Shown: positions 1-10,117, counted from the first letter of the stretch. The stretch: DNA of 64,000 nucleotides from Desulfofundulus thermosubterraneus DSM 16057 (GCF_900142025.1 NZ_FQZM01000015.1:17894-81893), one strand, 5' to 3'. Notes: generated by a model from the letters alone, not told the origin. A program made the numbers and translations.

Positions 1-1
1 T

Positions 2-1000
2 ACCCGGCGGGAAAGGCGAGAGGTTAAAAACGGTGCTTTCGAACCCCGAGAACAGGCAGGACTGCCGAAGGTGATTTGCAAAAACCCCAAACTCGTCAAG
101 GCTATATCTATCGCCCGGCAAGTGGCACTTACTGATTCCACCATTCTGCTGCGGGGAGAAAGCGGTACGGGGAAGGAGATGTTCGCCCGGATCATCCACG
201 AGAACAGTCCCAGAAAAAAGGGGCCGTTTATAGCTATTAACTGTGCAGCCATTCCCGAGAACCTGTTAGAAAGTGAGCTTTTCGGTTATGAAGAGGGTTC
301 CTTCACCGGCGCGCGCCGGGGGGGTAAGCCGGGTAAGATAGAACTGGCCCACAGGGGTACACTCTTCCTGGACGAGATTGGCGACATGCCACCGGCCCTT
401 CAGGCCAAGCTGTTAAGGGTGCTCCAGGAGAAAAAGATTGAAAGGGTAGGAGGAACGAGGCCTGTTCCCATTGATGTCCGGATTATTGCTGCCACCCATC
501 GCAATTTAGAAGAAATGATTGCCACCGGACAGTTCCGGGAGGACCTGTTTTACCGGTTAAGCGTAATTCCCATATATATTCCCCCGCTGCGGGAAAGACC
601 GGAAGACATTGAACTATTGCTCTACTATTATGTAAAGAAATACTGCATCCTTCTTAACAAGGAGTTTAAAACCTTTACCTACGATGCCCTGCAGCTTTTG
701 AAGGCCTACCCCTGGCCGGGGAATATCCGGGAACTGGAAAATACCGTGGAATACATTGTAACGGTAGATGATAAAGAAGAAATTGGAGTGGAAAGTTTAC
801 CCTTGCCCATCAGGAGGTTCTACCCGCCTCGATCTTCGTCTGAAAGGAAAAATATGCATACTGGCAGGATCAGCCGCGAAGAGCTGGCCGAGCTTTTGGA
901 ACGTTTCGGGTATTCCACGGAAGGAAAGAGGGAGCTGGCCAGGTACCTGGGCATCAGCCTGGCGACCCTTTACCGGTGGCTTAAAAAATACAAGCTGTAA
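2..1000 (+). CDS. Sigma-54 interacting transcriptional activator, 5' end outside window
   Basis: AAA+ activator of sigma-54 RNA polymerase. Counting from an internal GTG at 71, the sequence shows Walker A GESGTGKE (29-36), the sigma-54 contact loop as GSFTGA rather than the usual GAFTGA (76-81), Walker B LFLDEIGD (98-105) and a Fis-type helix-turn-helix at the C-terminus (about 275-309). The frame stays open to the first base of the window, so the 71 GTG is probably internal and an N-terminal sensor domain lies upstream; what this senses cannot be seen. It ends 12 bp before the DUF917 gene, so it is likely co-transcribed with, or regulates, the DUF917/hydantoinase-like pair. Confidence 0.9.
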   Translation, partial: TRRERREVKNGAFEPREQAGLPKVICKNPKLVKAISIARQVALTDSTILLRGESGTGKEMFARIIHENSPRKKGPFIAINCAAIPENLLESELFGYEEGSFTGARRGGKPGKIELAHRGTLFLDEIGDMPPALQAKLLRVLQEKKIERVGGTRPVPIDVRIIAATHRNLEEMIATGQFREDLFYRLSVIPIYIPPLRERPEDIELLLYYYVKKYCILLNKEFKTFTYDALQLLKAYPWPGNIRELENTVEYIVTVDDKEEIGVESLPLPIRRFYPPRSSSERKNMHTGRISREELAELLERFGYSTEGKRELARYLGISLATLYRWLKKYKL

Positions 1001-1012
1001 GGGGTGCATGGA

Positions 1013-2113
1013 ATGCAAGCAATAGACGATAAATGGATAGAACCCCTTCTGTACGGAGGTATTTTTCTCGGCTCTGGCGGCGGAGGAAAAACCAAAGTCA
1101 TGGCTCTCCTTTTACAGGAACTATTAGCTGATAAGGGCGCGGTCGGGCTAATTCAGCTCGAAGACCTCGAACCGGAAGGTGTGTACGCCGCTGTGGCCAT
1201 AATGGGCTCCCCGGAACTGGCGGAAGAAAACCTTCCTGCCGGGCACGAAGGGGTTAGAGCCTTAGAACAGCTTAAAGGCTTAACGGGGAAGGAATTTCTG
1301 GCCCTGGTAACGGTGGAAGGTGCAGGTGTGAACATCCTGTATCCTCTCCTGGTCGCCAGGCGGACGGGGCTTCCCCTGGTGGATGCCGATGCCATGGGGC
1401 GTGCCTTTCCTGAATTGCAAATGACGACTTTTCATTTTGCCCAGCTTACGGGTACTCCCCTGGTCCTTATTGACAGCCGCGGCCGGGAACATATTTTTTC
1501 TGAAGAAGACAATTTTTTGCTGGAGCTGAACACCCGCCAGGTGGTGGGAGAAGGAGGCGGGGTTGGCTTTTTTGCCGGCTTTCCGACCACGGGCAGCGTA
1601 CTAAGGAGAATACTTATTCCCAGGACCATCTCCTTTGCCGCCGAACTGGGCCAGGTCTTTATTAATCCCGGTTCTTATTCTCACCTGTTAGAACATCTAG
1701 TTGTGATTACCAAAAACTCGCTTTACGGCAGTGCAATTGAGCTTTTCATTGGGTTTGTCCAGGATATCGGTAAAATAGAAACCCTAAAGTGGCGTACCAT
1801 CACCCTGAGGGGAAGCGGTCCCTATACGGACGAGGAGTTTAAAATCTTAATACAGAACGAAAACCTTATTGCTTACCGCAACAACCGGGTGGCAGCGATG
1901 GTGCCGGACTTGATTTCGTTCATAGACCTGGAAACTTTAAAACCCATAAATAATAACGACGTAAGCCCGGGGATGGAAGTAGCGGTGATTGGCATGCCCG
2001 CACCTGCCCAACTTAAAACCAAAAAAGCCCTCAATGTAGTGGGGCCCCAATGTTTTGGCTATAAATCCGGATACGAGCCGCTAGAAAAGCTATATTTCTC
2101 CTATTACTATTAA
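1013..2113 (+). CDS. DUF917 family protein (thiohydantoin desulfurase-like)
   Basis: A 366-residue member of the DUF917 family, which is often found next to hydantoinase/oxoprolinase genes and whose function is poorly known. Recognisable blocks are the glycine-rich N-terminus (FLGSGGGGKTKV), PLVDADAMGRAFPELQMTTF near residue 125 and GVGFFAGFPTTGS near residue 185. The ATG at 1013 is preferred over a GTG at 1004, because AAGGGG at 999-1004 sits about 8 nt before 1013 and would overlap the GTG. The 13-base sequence attaattatcccg is repeated in tandem at 2109-2121 and 2123-2135, across the stop codon. The gene is followed 42 bp later by the HyuA-like gene. Confidence 0.8.
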   Translation: MQAIDDKWIEPLLYGGIFLGSGGGGKTKVMALLLQELLADKGAVGLIQLEDLEPEGVYAAVAIMGSPELAEENLPAGHEGVRALEQLKGLTGKEFLALVTVEGAGVNILYPLLVARRTGLPLVDADAMGRAFPELQMTTFHFAQLTGTPLVLIDSRGREHIFSEEDNFLLELNTRQVVGEGGGVGFFAGFPTTGSVLRRILIPRTISFAAELGQVFINPGSYSHLLEHLVVITKNSLYGSAIELFIGFVQDIGKIETLKWRTITLRGSGPYTDEEFKILIQNENLIAYRNNRVAAMVPDLISFIDLETLKPINNNDVSPGMEVAVIGMPAPAQLKTKKALNVVGPQCFGYKSGYEPLEKLYFSYYY

Positions 2114-2155
2114 TTATCCCGCATTAATTATCCCGATTAGGCGTGGTGTTAAACA

Positions 2156-3436
2156 GTGAAGGGAAATCTTGTCCTGATTTTTCAAGGAAAAAAATTAAAC
2201 CTGCTTTTTGGCCGGGAAGGAATTGTGCTGGCAGAAGAAAAATGTCCCGGTGCGGTCCATCCCGAAAACCTCAATAATTTCCTGTATAATAACGGAATAA
2301 TTCCTGCGTGTGTTGAAAGGGTGCTTGTTGTAGCCGACCTGACGGACCTGCTCTCCAGGACAGAAAGCCCTTTAGGGTATTTCCGCCTATCTTCCACTCC
2401 TATCGAACTGTCGCCGGTAAGTGAGTTGCTAAAGAGAAAAAATTTAAAACTCTACAGCTTTCACTTACCTTTACCGAGCCAACCCGGATATCGCTCTCAA
2501 CTGGAAAGAGCCCTGACGGATCTGGCGGAGCTTCCGGTTAAGAGCATTGCCGTAAACTCCGCCTTTTCTCCCATCGATTCCAGCCCTGAGCAAAAACTAA
2601 TAGAGGCGGCGGAAAACCTTTTCCCGGGCAGATTTTCCTTTTATCCTTCATACCATTACAATGTTTTAAACTTTCTCTTGAGGGAAAATGCGCTTTTGAT
2701 CAATACCTTTCTTTTGGAAAGCGTGAAATCTTTCCGGTCCTGGTTGGAAAACTTGCTCACCTGTTCCGGCATATCAGCTCCTGTTTACTTTTTGAAAGGT
2801 GATGGTACCTTGACCAGCTGCCGCGTGGCAACTACTTTTCCCCTGTTGACCTGGCAGGCCGGTGTTTCTTCCTACCTGCTGGGGAGCAGCTGGTGGCTCG
2901 GCCAGGGTGAAACCTTTGTTGTTCTCCCCGATAAGAGGGGGGTAAGATTGAGTATTACAGAACGTTATTTGCCCAAATTAGCGACGGGCTTTACGCATTT
3001 TTATGGGGTAGAACTTGCCGGTAGCTATCCTTGCGTAATTTACTTTAAAGAAAAACCGGCCCCCCATAAATGGGAAGAAACGCTTGATGCCTTGAACCCT
3101 TTCCCAGGTCCCCTTCCCCTGGTGTGCTTTGCACCGCCTGCAGAGATTCCCCGGGTATTCCGGTACCCGGTTTTGCTGCCACCCGCAGGCCCCACCTTAC
3201 AAGGGGCGGGGGTGCTTGTTGCACCCTACGGGATAGAAATAGAGAAGGTTTTTTTCTTTACCCATCACCGCCGAATTCAGGTGGAAAAGCAGGAACTTTG
3301 GGATATGGCCCTCTGGCAACTAAGGGAAGATGGAGTGGAGCTTAAGGAAATCAGCTATCAATTTGAAGAAATCCCCTTAAGGTACCTGCCGCAAAATGCC
3401 TGCAGGTTAAGGCTAAAAGTTTTGGGGAGGCTTTAA
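2156..3436 (+). CDS. Divergent hydantoinase A/oxoprolinase-like protein
   Basis: A 426-residue protein whose middle resembles the HyuA/oxoprolinase N-terminal region: AVNSAFSPIDSSPEQKLIEA then a YNVLNFLLRENALLINTFLL-like helix and FLKGDGTLTS. The canonical actin-fold phosphate loop (DxGGTTTD-type) that should follow is replaced by a TFVVLPDKRGVRLS segment, and the protein is much shorter than full HyuA. It is therefore either a degenerate homologue or a family with a different activity. The start is GTG with a weak ribosome site. Position after the DUF917 gene supports a functional pair. Assignment is by motif memory only. Confidence 0.6.
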   Translation: MKGNLVLIFQGKKLNLLFGREGIVLAEEKCPGAVHPENLNNFLYNNGIIPACVERVLVVADLTDLLSRTESPLGYFRLSSTPIELSPVSELLKRKNLKLYSFHLPLPSQPGYRSQLERALTDLAELPVKSIAVNSAFSPIDSSPEQKLIEAAENLFPGRFSFYPSYHYNVLNFLLRENALLINTFLLESVKSFRSWLENLLTCSGISAPVYFLKGDGTLTSCRVATTFPLLTWQAGVSSYLLGSSWWLGQGETFVVLPDKRGVRLSITERYLPKLATGFTHFYGVELAGSYPCVIYFKEKPAPHKWEETLDALNPFPGPLPLVCFAPPAEIPRVFRYPVLLPPAGPTLQGAGVLVAPYGIEIEKVFFFTHHRRIQVEKQELWDMALWQLREDGVELKEISYQFEEIPLRYLPQNACRLRLKVLGRL

Positions 3437-3510
3437 GCCGCCGCCCTCCAGGTTACCGGATAGTCCGGCCAACCGTACTGTTTTTCCAGGAGCAGAGAGA
3501 AGCGGGCGCT

Positions 3511-4107
3511 TCATTTTTTAGAAACATAAGCGCTATCCCGCAGATAAAAACGCAGGGGCAATGCAGCCCCTTCTTTGATCCCGATGCGGGTGGTGGTGAC
3601 CACCGGGAGAGGTTTCCCATCCCCCCGGCAGAGGAAAAGCGGGCCTTTAGTTAAATCGCAACCGTTATGCTCCCGGGTGATGCCCATGGCCTGCACCAGG
3701 CGGGCCGGCCCGCTGCACAACTCGGCCAGTTTTTCCCGCCCCCGCCTGGCCCGCATGAGCTCAATCCCCGCCACCGGCTCCAGTGCCCTGATCAGCACCG
3801 CCTCCCCCACCCCTTCTTCCCGGGTGACCACATTAAAACAGTAGTGCATGCCGTAGATAAAATATACGTAGGCATGGCCGGGCGGGCCGAACATCACCCG
3901 GTTGCGGGGAGTCATACCCCGGGAGGCGTGACAGGCAGGATCCCCCTGCAAATAGGCCTCCGTTTCCACAATCAGGCCGGCCGTTAAGCCTTCGCCGCTG
4001 TCGTGGACCAAGTAGTGCCCGATTAACTCCCGGGCCACCAAAACGGTATCCCGCTCGTAAAAGGAGCGGGGCAGGACCAGTGAGAAATCGATTGTCTTTT
4101 CCCCCAT
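3511..4107 (-). CDS. DNA-3-methyladenine glycosylase (AAG/MPG family)
   Basis: A 198-residue alkyladenine glycosylase of base excision repair that removes 3-methyladenine, hypoxanthine and related lesions. Family signatures are visible: the catalytic region [20 protein letters not shown] (about 45-64), [20 protein letters not shown] (about 68-87) and a [12 protein letters not shown] block (about 131). Length is normal for the bacterial family. It begins one base after the stop of the PolX gene on the same strand, so the two are probably translated from one repair transcript. Confidence 0.93.
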   Translation of the reverse strand: MGEKTIDFSLVLPRSFYERDTVLVARELIGHYLVHDSGEGLTAGLIVETEAYLQGDPACHASRGMTPRNRVMFGPPGHAYVYFIYGMHYCFNVVTREEGVGEAVLIRALEPVAGIELMRARRGREKLAELCSGPARLVQAMGITREHNGCDLTKGPLFLCRGDGKPLPVVTTTRIGIKEGAALPLRFYLRDSAYVSKK

Positions 4108-4108
4108 A

Positions 4109-5890
4109 CTACCCCCTACTGCTTCCCAGCAGCTTTAATAAATCCGGCAGGTCCAGGGTGTTCACCACGTCCTCCGGACCCAGCCAGGCCCGGCGGGCCA
4201 CGGCCACCCCGTAGGGCATCTCATCCAGGCGCCTTAAATCGTGGGCATCGGTATTCACGGCCAGCTTTACGCCGTAGTCCCGGGCCAGGCGGGCATAGTG
4301 TTCGTTGAGGTCCAGGCGATCTGGAGAAGAATTGATTTCCAGGATCTTTCCGTATTTTGCCGCCGCTTCCAGGATTCTTTCCATGTCCAGGGCATAGGCT
4401 TCCCGTTCACCCAAAAGGCGGCCGGTGGGGTGCCCGATAATATCCACGTGCTCATTTTCGATGGCCTGCAGGACCCGGCTGGTGAGGGTCTCTTTATCCT
4501 GGCGAAAGCCGCTGTGTACCGAGGCCACCACCACGTCAATTTCGGCCAGCACTTCGTCGGGAAAGTCAAGACCACCCCTGGCCAGAATGTCCACTTCAAT
4601 CCCCGTGAGGATGCGAAAGTCATTCTCCGCTTCGTTCAATTCCCTTATTAAGCTGTGCTGTTCCTGCAGACGCTCCAGGGACAGGCCCCGGGCAACGGTG
4701 AGGGAATGGGAGTGGTCAGTAATGGCCACGTAATGGTAACCCTTCTCCTTTGCCCGCTGCGCCATCTGGAGGATGGAATTGGCCCCGTCGCTCCAATCGG
4801 TGTGCACGTGCAGGTCGCCCTTTACGTCCTTAACCTCTAAAAGCCGGGGCGGATCCCCTCCGGCAGCCAGTTCCACCTCTCCCCGACCTTCCCGCAATTC
4901 AGGAGGCACGGGCCACAAGCCCAGCCGGCGGTAGATGTACTCTTCCTCCCACGGCAGGGGTGCCCCGGGAACCGGAGGAACGGGGGCGGGTGCGTCTTCA
5001 AGGGCGGACTCATCATTGCCCGAAGGAGAGTCTTTACCAACCAGTCCCCGCATATCCAGATGATAGCCCCTTTTTTCGGCCAGGGCCTGTAACTGGCACC
5101 AGTGTTCGGCGCTTCCCGTGGCCCATAACAGGACAGCCCCGTAGGCTGGCAGGCCAACCACCCGCAGTTCCACCGGCACTCCCCACCAGGTCTGAACCCG
5201 TATCCTGTCCTTTTCCCGCACCAGCACTTCCCTTACCCGGCGGTATCCCGCCAGGGCGTTAAACAATGGCTCCGGGTCTTCCGCCGCGGCCACCAGCTGT
5301 ATCTCATCAACCGTTTCCTGCCAGCGCCGGATCTCGCCCGCCACCCCTACTTTATGCACACCAGGGACATCCTGAATGCAGGAAGCCAGTTCACCGGCTA
5401 TTTCCCGGGCCAAAGGCAAAAGGATGCGCCCCTGCCGGCTGCGCACCAGCTCGATGCTGCGCAGGATCTCCTGCTCGGTTTTGACCCCCATTCCTCTAAG
5501 CGCCCGTACTTTTTTCTCCCGGGCCGCCTCTTCCAGTTCTGCCAGGGAGGTGATGCCCAGCTGTTCGTGTAAAAACCGCGCCCGCTTAGGTCCGATGCCC
5601 GGAAGGGCCATCACTTCCAGAATTCCCGGAGGCCATTTCCGGCGGAGCTCCTGCAGTTTTTTCATCTCACCGGTGGTGATCAATTCACCAATTTTGGCCA
5701 GGATGTTTTTGCCGATGCCGGGAACACTGGCCAGGGTACCCCGCCGGTACAGCTCCACAATCGGTTCTTCAAGGCCGGCAATCGCTTTGGCCGCCCGGCG
5801 GTAGGCCCGGATTTTGAAAAAATCCTCGCCCTCAAATTCCAGAAGATCTGCCAGCTCCCGGAAGGCCCAGGAGATCTCCATGTTTTGCAT
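4109..5890 (-). CDS. polX: PolX-type DNA polymerase/PHP protein with altered polymerase site
   Basis: A 593-residue family X polymerase fold with a C-terminal PHP nuclease domain. In order it shows the 8-kDa region with two helix-hairpin-helix blocks ([20 protein letters not shown]), the palm and fingers, then PHP from about residue 358 ([54 protein letters not shown]), all metal-binding blocks intact. In the palm the usual DxD pair reads D-E-I-Q (about 195-198), and the third Asp is Glu (VELRVV). The ATG at 5890 is chosen because AGGGG lies about 10 bp upstream; the frame is open further upstream. A proline-rich insertion precedes PHP. Likely a 3'-5' exonuclease or AP-site nuclease in repair. 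Confidence 0.88.
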   Translation of the reverse strand: MQNMEISWAFRELADLLEFEGEDFFKIRAYRRAAKAIAGLEEPIVELYRRGTLASVPGIGKNILAKIGELITTGEMKKLQELRRKWPPGILEVMALPGIGPKRARFLHEQLGITSLAELEEAAREKKVRALRGMGVKTEQEILRSIELVRSRQGRILLPLAREIAGELASCIQDVPGVHKVGVAGEIRRWQETVDEIQLVAAAEDPEPLFNALAGYRRVREVLVREKDRIRVQTWWGVPVELRVVGLPAYGAVLLWATGSAEHWCQLQALAEKRGYHLDMRGLVGKDSPSGNDESALEDAPAPVPPVPGAPLPWEEEYIYRRLGLWPVPPELREGRGEVELAAGGDPPRLLEVKDVKGDLHVHTDWSDGANSILQMAQRAKEKGYHYVAITDHSHSLTVARGLSLERLQEQHSLIRELNEAENDFRILTGIEVDILARGGLDFPDEVLAEIDVVVASVHSGFRQDKETLTSRVLQAIENEHVDIIGHPTGRLLGEREAYALDMERILEAAAKYGKILEINSSPDRLDLNEHYARLARDYGVKLAVNTDAHDLRRLDEMPYGVAVARRAWLGPEDVVNTLDLPDLLKLLGSSRG

Positions 5891-5980
5891 GGTCCTTTTA
5901 CCCCTCAAGGAAAAATAACATTTTTGTAAGCTATCGTTAGACATATTTACCTTACCAGGAATTTTTCCTTTTGGCAAACT

Positions 5981-6180
5981 GTAAATGTTCAGTCAACCCG
6001 CTTAAGGCACGGCCCAGCACTCACCACAATATGACTCTGCTCCCGGTGTTTCAGGTTTAATTGACAAATCAGGTTTTGGGAAGAGCTAGTATTCCAGTGA
6101 GTGCTGGGTCCCCGCTCACTCATGTGCTCCGCGCCGACAGCACCACGGTTCGCTTCGGGCCGCCCAGCACTCACTGAATA
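5981..6180. repeat. Dispersed palindromic repeat, copy A
   Basis: The left part (5981-6013) matches copy C at 29271 with about five mismatches in 33 bases. A 13-base inverted repeat is formed by agtgagtgctggg (6096-6108) and cccagcactcact (6163-6175); a further cccagcactcac lies at 6013-6024. The core cccgctcactcatgtgctcc resembles the cores of copies B and C. No credible protein is encoded. It fills the gap between the PolX gene and the zapA terminator. Confidence 0.65.
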
Positions 6181-6208
6181 AGCTATGCGGCGGAGGTCAA
6201 ATTATCCG

Positions 6209-6245
6209 AAAAAAAATCCGCCTGGCTATCACGGATAGCAGGCGA
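6209..6245 (-). terminator. Rho-independent terminator after zapA
   Basis: Read on the minus strand, the CGCCTGCTATC / GATAGCCAGGCG hairpin is followed by GATTTTTTTT. It lies about 20 bp after the zapA stop and ends that transcript. Confidence 0.8.
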
Positions 6246-6266
6246 AGAACCCAAAAGCCTGAGCTC

Positions 6267-6530
6267 TTATTTCGCTTTTCTGTCCATCTCCAAAAGTTCG
6301 GCCAGCTCGTCGTACTCCTTCTGCAGCTTCATCAGCTCATCGGCGATGTTCAGGGCAGTGAGCAGTGCAGCTTTGGACAACCCTAAACGAGGGTTGCGGG
6401 TTACTACCTGGCGTATTTTCTTGTTAACATACTGGGCTAGCATCCGCAGGTATTCCTCCGGTTCATCGCCCTTTAAAACATAGTATTCGCCAAAAATCTC
6501 CACCTCAACCCGGGTTTCCTGCTTGCCCAT
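6267..6530 (-). CDS. zapA: Cell division protein ZapA
   Basis: An 87-residue ZapA, which binds and bundles FtsZ at the division ring. The N-terminal beta region (RVEVEIFGEYYVLKG) is followed by the block EYLRMLAQYVNKKIRQV, typical of ZapA, and a C-terminal coiled coil (ALNIADELMKLQKEYDELAELL). Length is normal for Gram-positive ZapA. An AGGGGGA ribosome site lies 6 nt before the ATG. It lies downstream of pheT on the same strand, a common arrangement in Firmicutes, and is followed by a terminator. Confidence 0.92.
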   Translation of the reverse strand: MGKQETRVEVEIFGEYYVLKGDEPEEYLRMLAQYVNKKIRQVVTRNPRLGLSKAALLTALNIADELMKLQKEYDELAELLEMDRKAK

Positions 6531-6615
6531 AGCCGTTCCCCCTGGTTTTCAAATTCTTATTGCTTTCGGCGTTGACCGGGGAAACTCCTGCCGGCACGAC
6601 AACTTTTTCTTACTT

Positions 6616-9042
6616 TTACTTTCTCAGCTCAGCTCCCACCTCCCTGACCAAGGCGGCAGATATGGCCTCGGTTTGAGCGGTTACTTCCGCGTCGGTAAGG
6701 GTGCGGTCGTCGGCCTGGAAAAGCAGGGAAAAGGCCAGGCTGCGGCAACCCTCCCTTACCTGCTCTCCTTCATAAACATCAAAAAGTTCCACCGACCGCA
6801 GCAGATGGCCGCCGGCCCGGCGAATCACCCGCAGCACATCGGCCGCGGGAACTTCCCGGCTCACCACCAGGGCTATATCCCTCTTCACGCCGGGGAAACG
6901 GGGCAGGGGACGGTATTGGGACGGCTTACCGGCCAGGGCAAACAAAGCGGCCAGGTCCACCTCAAAAGCGCACACCCGCACCTCCAGCTCATATTCCTCC
7001 AGCACATCGGGGTGCAGCTCTCCCACTATCCCCAGCGTTTCCCCCTGCGCCTTGATCCGGGCGGCGCGACCGGGATGAAATGCGGAGTTTTCCTTTTCCC
7101 TCTCGAAGGTCAGGCCGGGCAGGCCCAGTTTTGCGGCCAGCACTTCCAGAACCCCTTTGAGGTAATAGAAATCCAGGGGCGTAGCCGACCGGTTCCACCC
7201 CGCAGCCCCCTGGCCCATGGCCGCCGCGGCCAGCATCGGGCGCTCCTCGGGAAGGGCTTCCCCGCCCTGGGGAAGGAATACCCGGCCCACCTCAAAGATA
7301 GCCCCGCTGGTTACCCGGCGGTTGAAATTGCGCTCCAGCACCTCTAAAAGACCGGGCAGGAGCATGGTGCGCATGACCGATTGCTCCACGGAAAGGGGGT
7401 TTTGCAGCTTCAACGTATGGCGCAAGGGGCTGTCCTGTGGCACTTTAAACCGGTCAAATACTGCGGGATTCACAAAACTGTACGTAACCACCTCGGTCAG
7501 GCCGCACTCCACAAGCACCTCTTTTAAACGCTTGAGCAGTGACTGTTCCCTTGTTCTCGCCCCCCGGGTGGTGACCCCAAAGGGCAGGGTGGCCGGTACC
7601 CGGTCATAACCGTACAGCCTGGCCACTTCTTCGATCAGGTCGATCTCCAGGTTAATGTCCACCCGGTAGCTGGGTACGTTTACCAGCAGGTCCTGACCCG
7701 CGTCCTGTACCGTAAAGCCGAGACGGGCCAGGAGGTTAACCGTCTCTTCCCGGGGAATATCCGCCCCCAGGATGTATCCCACCCGCTCGGGACGCAAGAT
7801 GATGGGCTTTCTGGCCACCGGAGAGGGATAATTATCCACCGCTCCGGCCACTACTTCCCCGGCACCAATTTCCACCAGCAGGGAGGCAGCCCGGTTGGCG
7901 GCAGCCAGACATCCTTCCAGATCGATCCCTTTTTCAAAACGGGTTGAAGACTCGGAACGCAGGCCCAGGGCCCGGGATGTACGGCGGATGCTGGTGGGAT
8001 GGAAGTAAGCCGATTCCAGCAGGACAGTGGTGGTGTTCTCCGTGACCTCGGTATCCAGCCCTCCCATAATCCCGGCCACGGCCACCGCTCCACCGGGATC
8101 GGCAATGACCAGCATTTCAGGTTCCAGGTGCCGTTCCACCCCGTCCAGGGAAACGATTACTTCCCCCGGGTGTGCCCGGCGGACAATGATGTGGCCATCT
8201 TTCAACCTATCGTAGTCAAAGGCATGCAGGGGCTGGCCCAGCTCCAGCATGACATAGTTGGTAATATCAACCACATTGCTGATGGGGCGAATGCCGGCGG
8301 CCCGCAGGCGTTCCTGCATCCACAGGGGTGAGGGGCCCACCCTCACATTGGTGAAAAGCCGGGCCACGTAGCGCCGGCATAGTTCCGGTTCCAAAATGTC
8401 CACCCGCACCCGCCCCTCAAGGGAGCTGCCCGGCATCTCCTGAACTTCCAGCCGGGGGAAACGCAGGGACTGCCCGAGCAAGGCGGCCACTTCCCGGGCC
8501 ACCCCAATCATGGACAGGCAGTCACCCCGGTTGGGAGTGAGATCCAGCTCGAAAATGACATCATCCAGCCCGAGGACCGACCGGATATCCAGCCCCAGGG
8601 GAGTATCCGCAGGGAGGATCATGATTCCGTGGGCCTGGTCGGCGGGCATAGTTTTTGGGTCTAGACCCAGTTCCTGGCCGGAACAAAGCATACCCCGGGA
8701 CTCCACCCCCCGCAGTTTGGCTCGCTTGATTACCAGCCCCCCGGCCAGCCGCGCCCCTTCCAGGGCTACGGGAACCACGTGCCCTTCCCGGACGTTGGTA
8801 GCACCGGTAACGATCTGCCGGAGCTCAGGCTCTCCGGTGGCGACCAGACAAATCACCAGCTTATCGGCATTGGGGTGGGGTTCTATTTTGACAATGCGTC
8901 CGGTAACCACGTTGCTGATCTCTTTTCCCGGCTCCTCCAGGCCTTCCACAGCCAGGCCAGCCATGGTCAGCCGGTCGGCCAGTTCCGCCGGGCTGATGGG
9001 TATATCCACATATTCTTGCAGCCATTTAAACGAAACCCGCAA
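6616..9042 (-). CDS. pheT: Phenylalanyl-tRNA synthetase beta subunit
   Basis: The 808-residue beta subunit of the heterotetrameric PheRS. Domains in order: N-terminal B1 (MRVSFKWLQEYVDIP), tRNA-binding OB fold (about 40-150, NVVTGRIVKIEPHPNADKL), B3/B4 editing domain (about 200-370), B5 (about 400-470), catalytic-like core (about 480-680) and the C-terminal anticodon-binding FDX-ACB domain (YRPLPRFPGVKRDIALVVS, about 712-730). The start is TTG, matching the family's N-terminal MRVSxxWL. It follows pheS by 22 bp and is co-transcribed with it under T-box control. Confidence 0.97.
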   Translation of the reverse strand: MRVSFKWLQEYVDIPISPAELADRLTMAGLAVEGLEEPGKEISNVVTGRIVKIEPHPNADKLVICLVATGEPELRQIVTGATNVREGHVVPVALEGARLAGGLVIKRAKLRGVESRGMLCSGQELGLDPKTMPADQAHGIMILPADTPLGLDIRSVLGLDDVIFELDLTPNRGDCLSMIGVAREVAALLGQSLRFPRLEVQEMPGSSLEGRVRVDILEPELCRRYVARLFTNVRVGPSPLWMQERLRAAGIRPISNVVDITNYVMLELGQPLHAFDYDRLKDGHIIVRRAHPGEVIVSLDGVERHLEPEMLVIADPGGAVAVAGIMGGLDTEVTENTTTVLLESAYFHPTSIRRTSRALGLRSESSTRFEKGIDLEGCLAAANRAASLLVEIGAGEVVAGAVDNYPSPVARKPIILRPERVGYILGADIPREETVNLLARLGFTVQDAGQDLLVNVPSYRVDINLEIDLIEEVARLYGYDRVPATLPFGVTTRGARTREQSLLKRLKEVLVECGLTEVVTYSFVNPAVFDRFKVPQDSPLRHTLKLQNPLSVEQSVMRTMLLPGLLEVLERNFNRRVTSGAIFEVGRVFLPQGGEALPEERPMLAAAAMGQGAAGWNRSATPLDFYYLKGVLEVLAAKLGLPGLTFEREKENSAFHPGRAARIKAQGETLGIVGELHPDVLEEYELEVRVCAFEVDLAALFALAGKPSQYRPLPRFPGVKRDIALVVSREVPAADVLRVIRRAGGHLLRSVELFDVYEGEQVREGCRSLAFSLLFQADDRTLTDAEVTAQTEAISAALVREVGAELRK

Positions 9043-9064
9043 AGCTTAATCATTCTCCTTTCTG

Positions 9065-10087
9065 CTAAAACTGGGCCAGGAAACGCAGATCGTTGTCAAA
9101 GAAGAGGCGCAGGTCATCTATGCCGTATTTGAGCATGGCGATACGCTCGATACCCATGCCAAAGGCAAAGCCGGTAACCTCGGCAGAGTTATAGCCGGAC
9201 ATTTCCAGAACCCGGGGATGCACCATGCCGCAGCCCAGGATTTCCAGCCAACCGGTGTGGGAGCATACCCGGCACCCCTTACCGCCGCACATGACACAGG
9301 AGATATCCACCTCGGCGCTGGGCTCGGTAAAGGGAAAGTAACTGGGGCGAAAACGCGTCCTGGTGCTCTCGCCAAACATTTCCCGGGCAAAGACATCCAG
9401 CACCCCTTTTAAATCTCCAAAGGTTATCCGCCGGTCCACCGCCAGCCCCTCCACCTGGTGGAACATGGGTGAGTGGGTGGCATCGTCATCCCGCCGGTAA
9501 ACTTTCCCCGGGGCAATGACTTTCACCGGCACCGCCGGCGCAGTACGCTCCATGGTACGCACCTGCACCGGAGAGGTATGGGTGCGCAGGAGCACCTCGG
9601 GACCGATGAAAAAGGAATCCTGCATGTCCCGGGCCGGGTGGTCCTTGGGCAAATTCAGGGCCTCAAAGTTATAATAGTCCAGTTCCACCTCGGGCCCCTC
9701 GGCAATGGAAAACCCCAGTCCCAGAAAGATTTCCTCGATTTCCTCCTGCACGGTAGTAAGGGGGTGCTTTTTACCCGGCAAAAAGGGCGTCCCCGGGAGG
9801 GTTATATCAATGCTCTCAGCCGCCAGGCGCGCCTGCTTAAACCTGGCTTTAACTTCCGCCGTGCGCTCCGCCAGTTCTTTTTCCAGCACTTCCCGGATGC
9901 TGTTGGCCAGCTGGCCGATCCTCGGCCTCTCCCCGGCCGGTAGAGCATTCATTCCCCGCAGCACCCTGGTAAGTTCACCCTTTTTGCCCAGGTAACGGAT
10001 GCGGATTTCCTCCAGGGCTTCCAGGCTATCCGCCCGGGCTAAAGCCTCCTTTGCCTCGGCCGCCATTTTATGTAACTGTTCTTCCAA
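9065..10087 (-). CDS. pheS: Phenylalanyl-tRNA synthetase alpha subunit
   Basis: The 340-residue catalytic subunit of PheRS. It has an N-terminal coiled coil (about 1-90) that binds tRNA, then the class II core: [18 protein letters not shown] (motif 1 region), [14 protein letters not shown] and [11 protein letters not shown] (motif 2) and [18 protein letters not shown] (motif 3). The start is TTG with AGGAGG 7 nt upstream. It is the first gene of the T-box-regulated pheST operon. Confidence 0.97.
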   Translation of the reverse strand: MEEQLHKMAAEAKEALARADSLEALEEIRIRYLGKKGELTRVLRGMNALPAGERPRIGQLANSIREVLEKELAERTAEVKARFKQARLAAESIDITLPGTPFLPGKKHPLTTVQEEIEEIFLGLGFSIAEGPEVELDYYNFEALNLPKDHPARDMQDSFFIGPEVLLRTHTSPVQVRTMERTAPAVPVKVIAPGKVYRRDDDATHSPMFHQVEGLAVDRRITFGDLKGVLDVFAREMFGESTRTRFRPSYFPFTEPSAEVDISCVMCGGKGCRVCSHTGWLEILGCGMVHPRVLEMSGYNSAEVTGFAFGMGIERIAMLKYGIDDLRLFFDNDLRFLAQF

Positions 10088-10117
10088 GACTAGTCCTCCT
10101 TTTTACCCTCTTTTCTC

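Noticed and set aside
5989..6174. 61-residue minus-strand reading frame in repeat A
   Set aside because: It lies wholly in the palindromic repeat and shows no family-like sequence.
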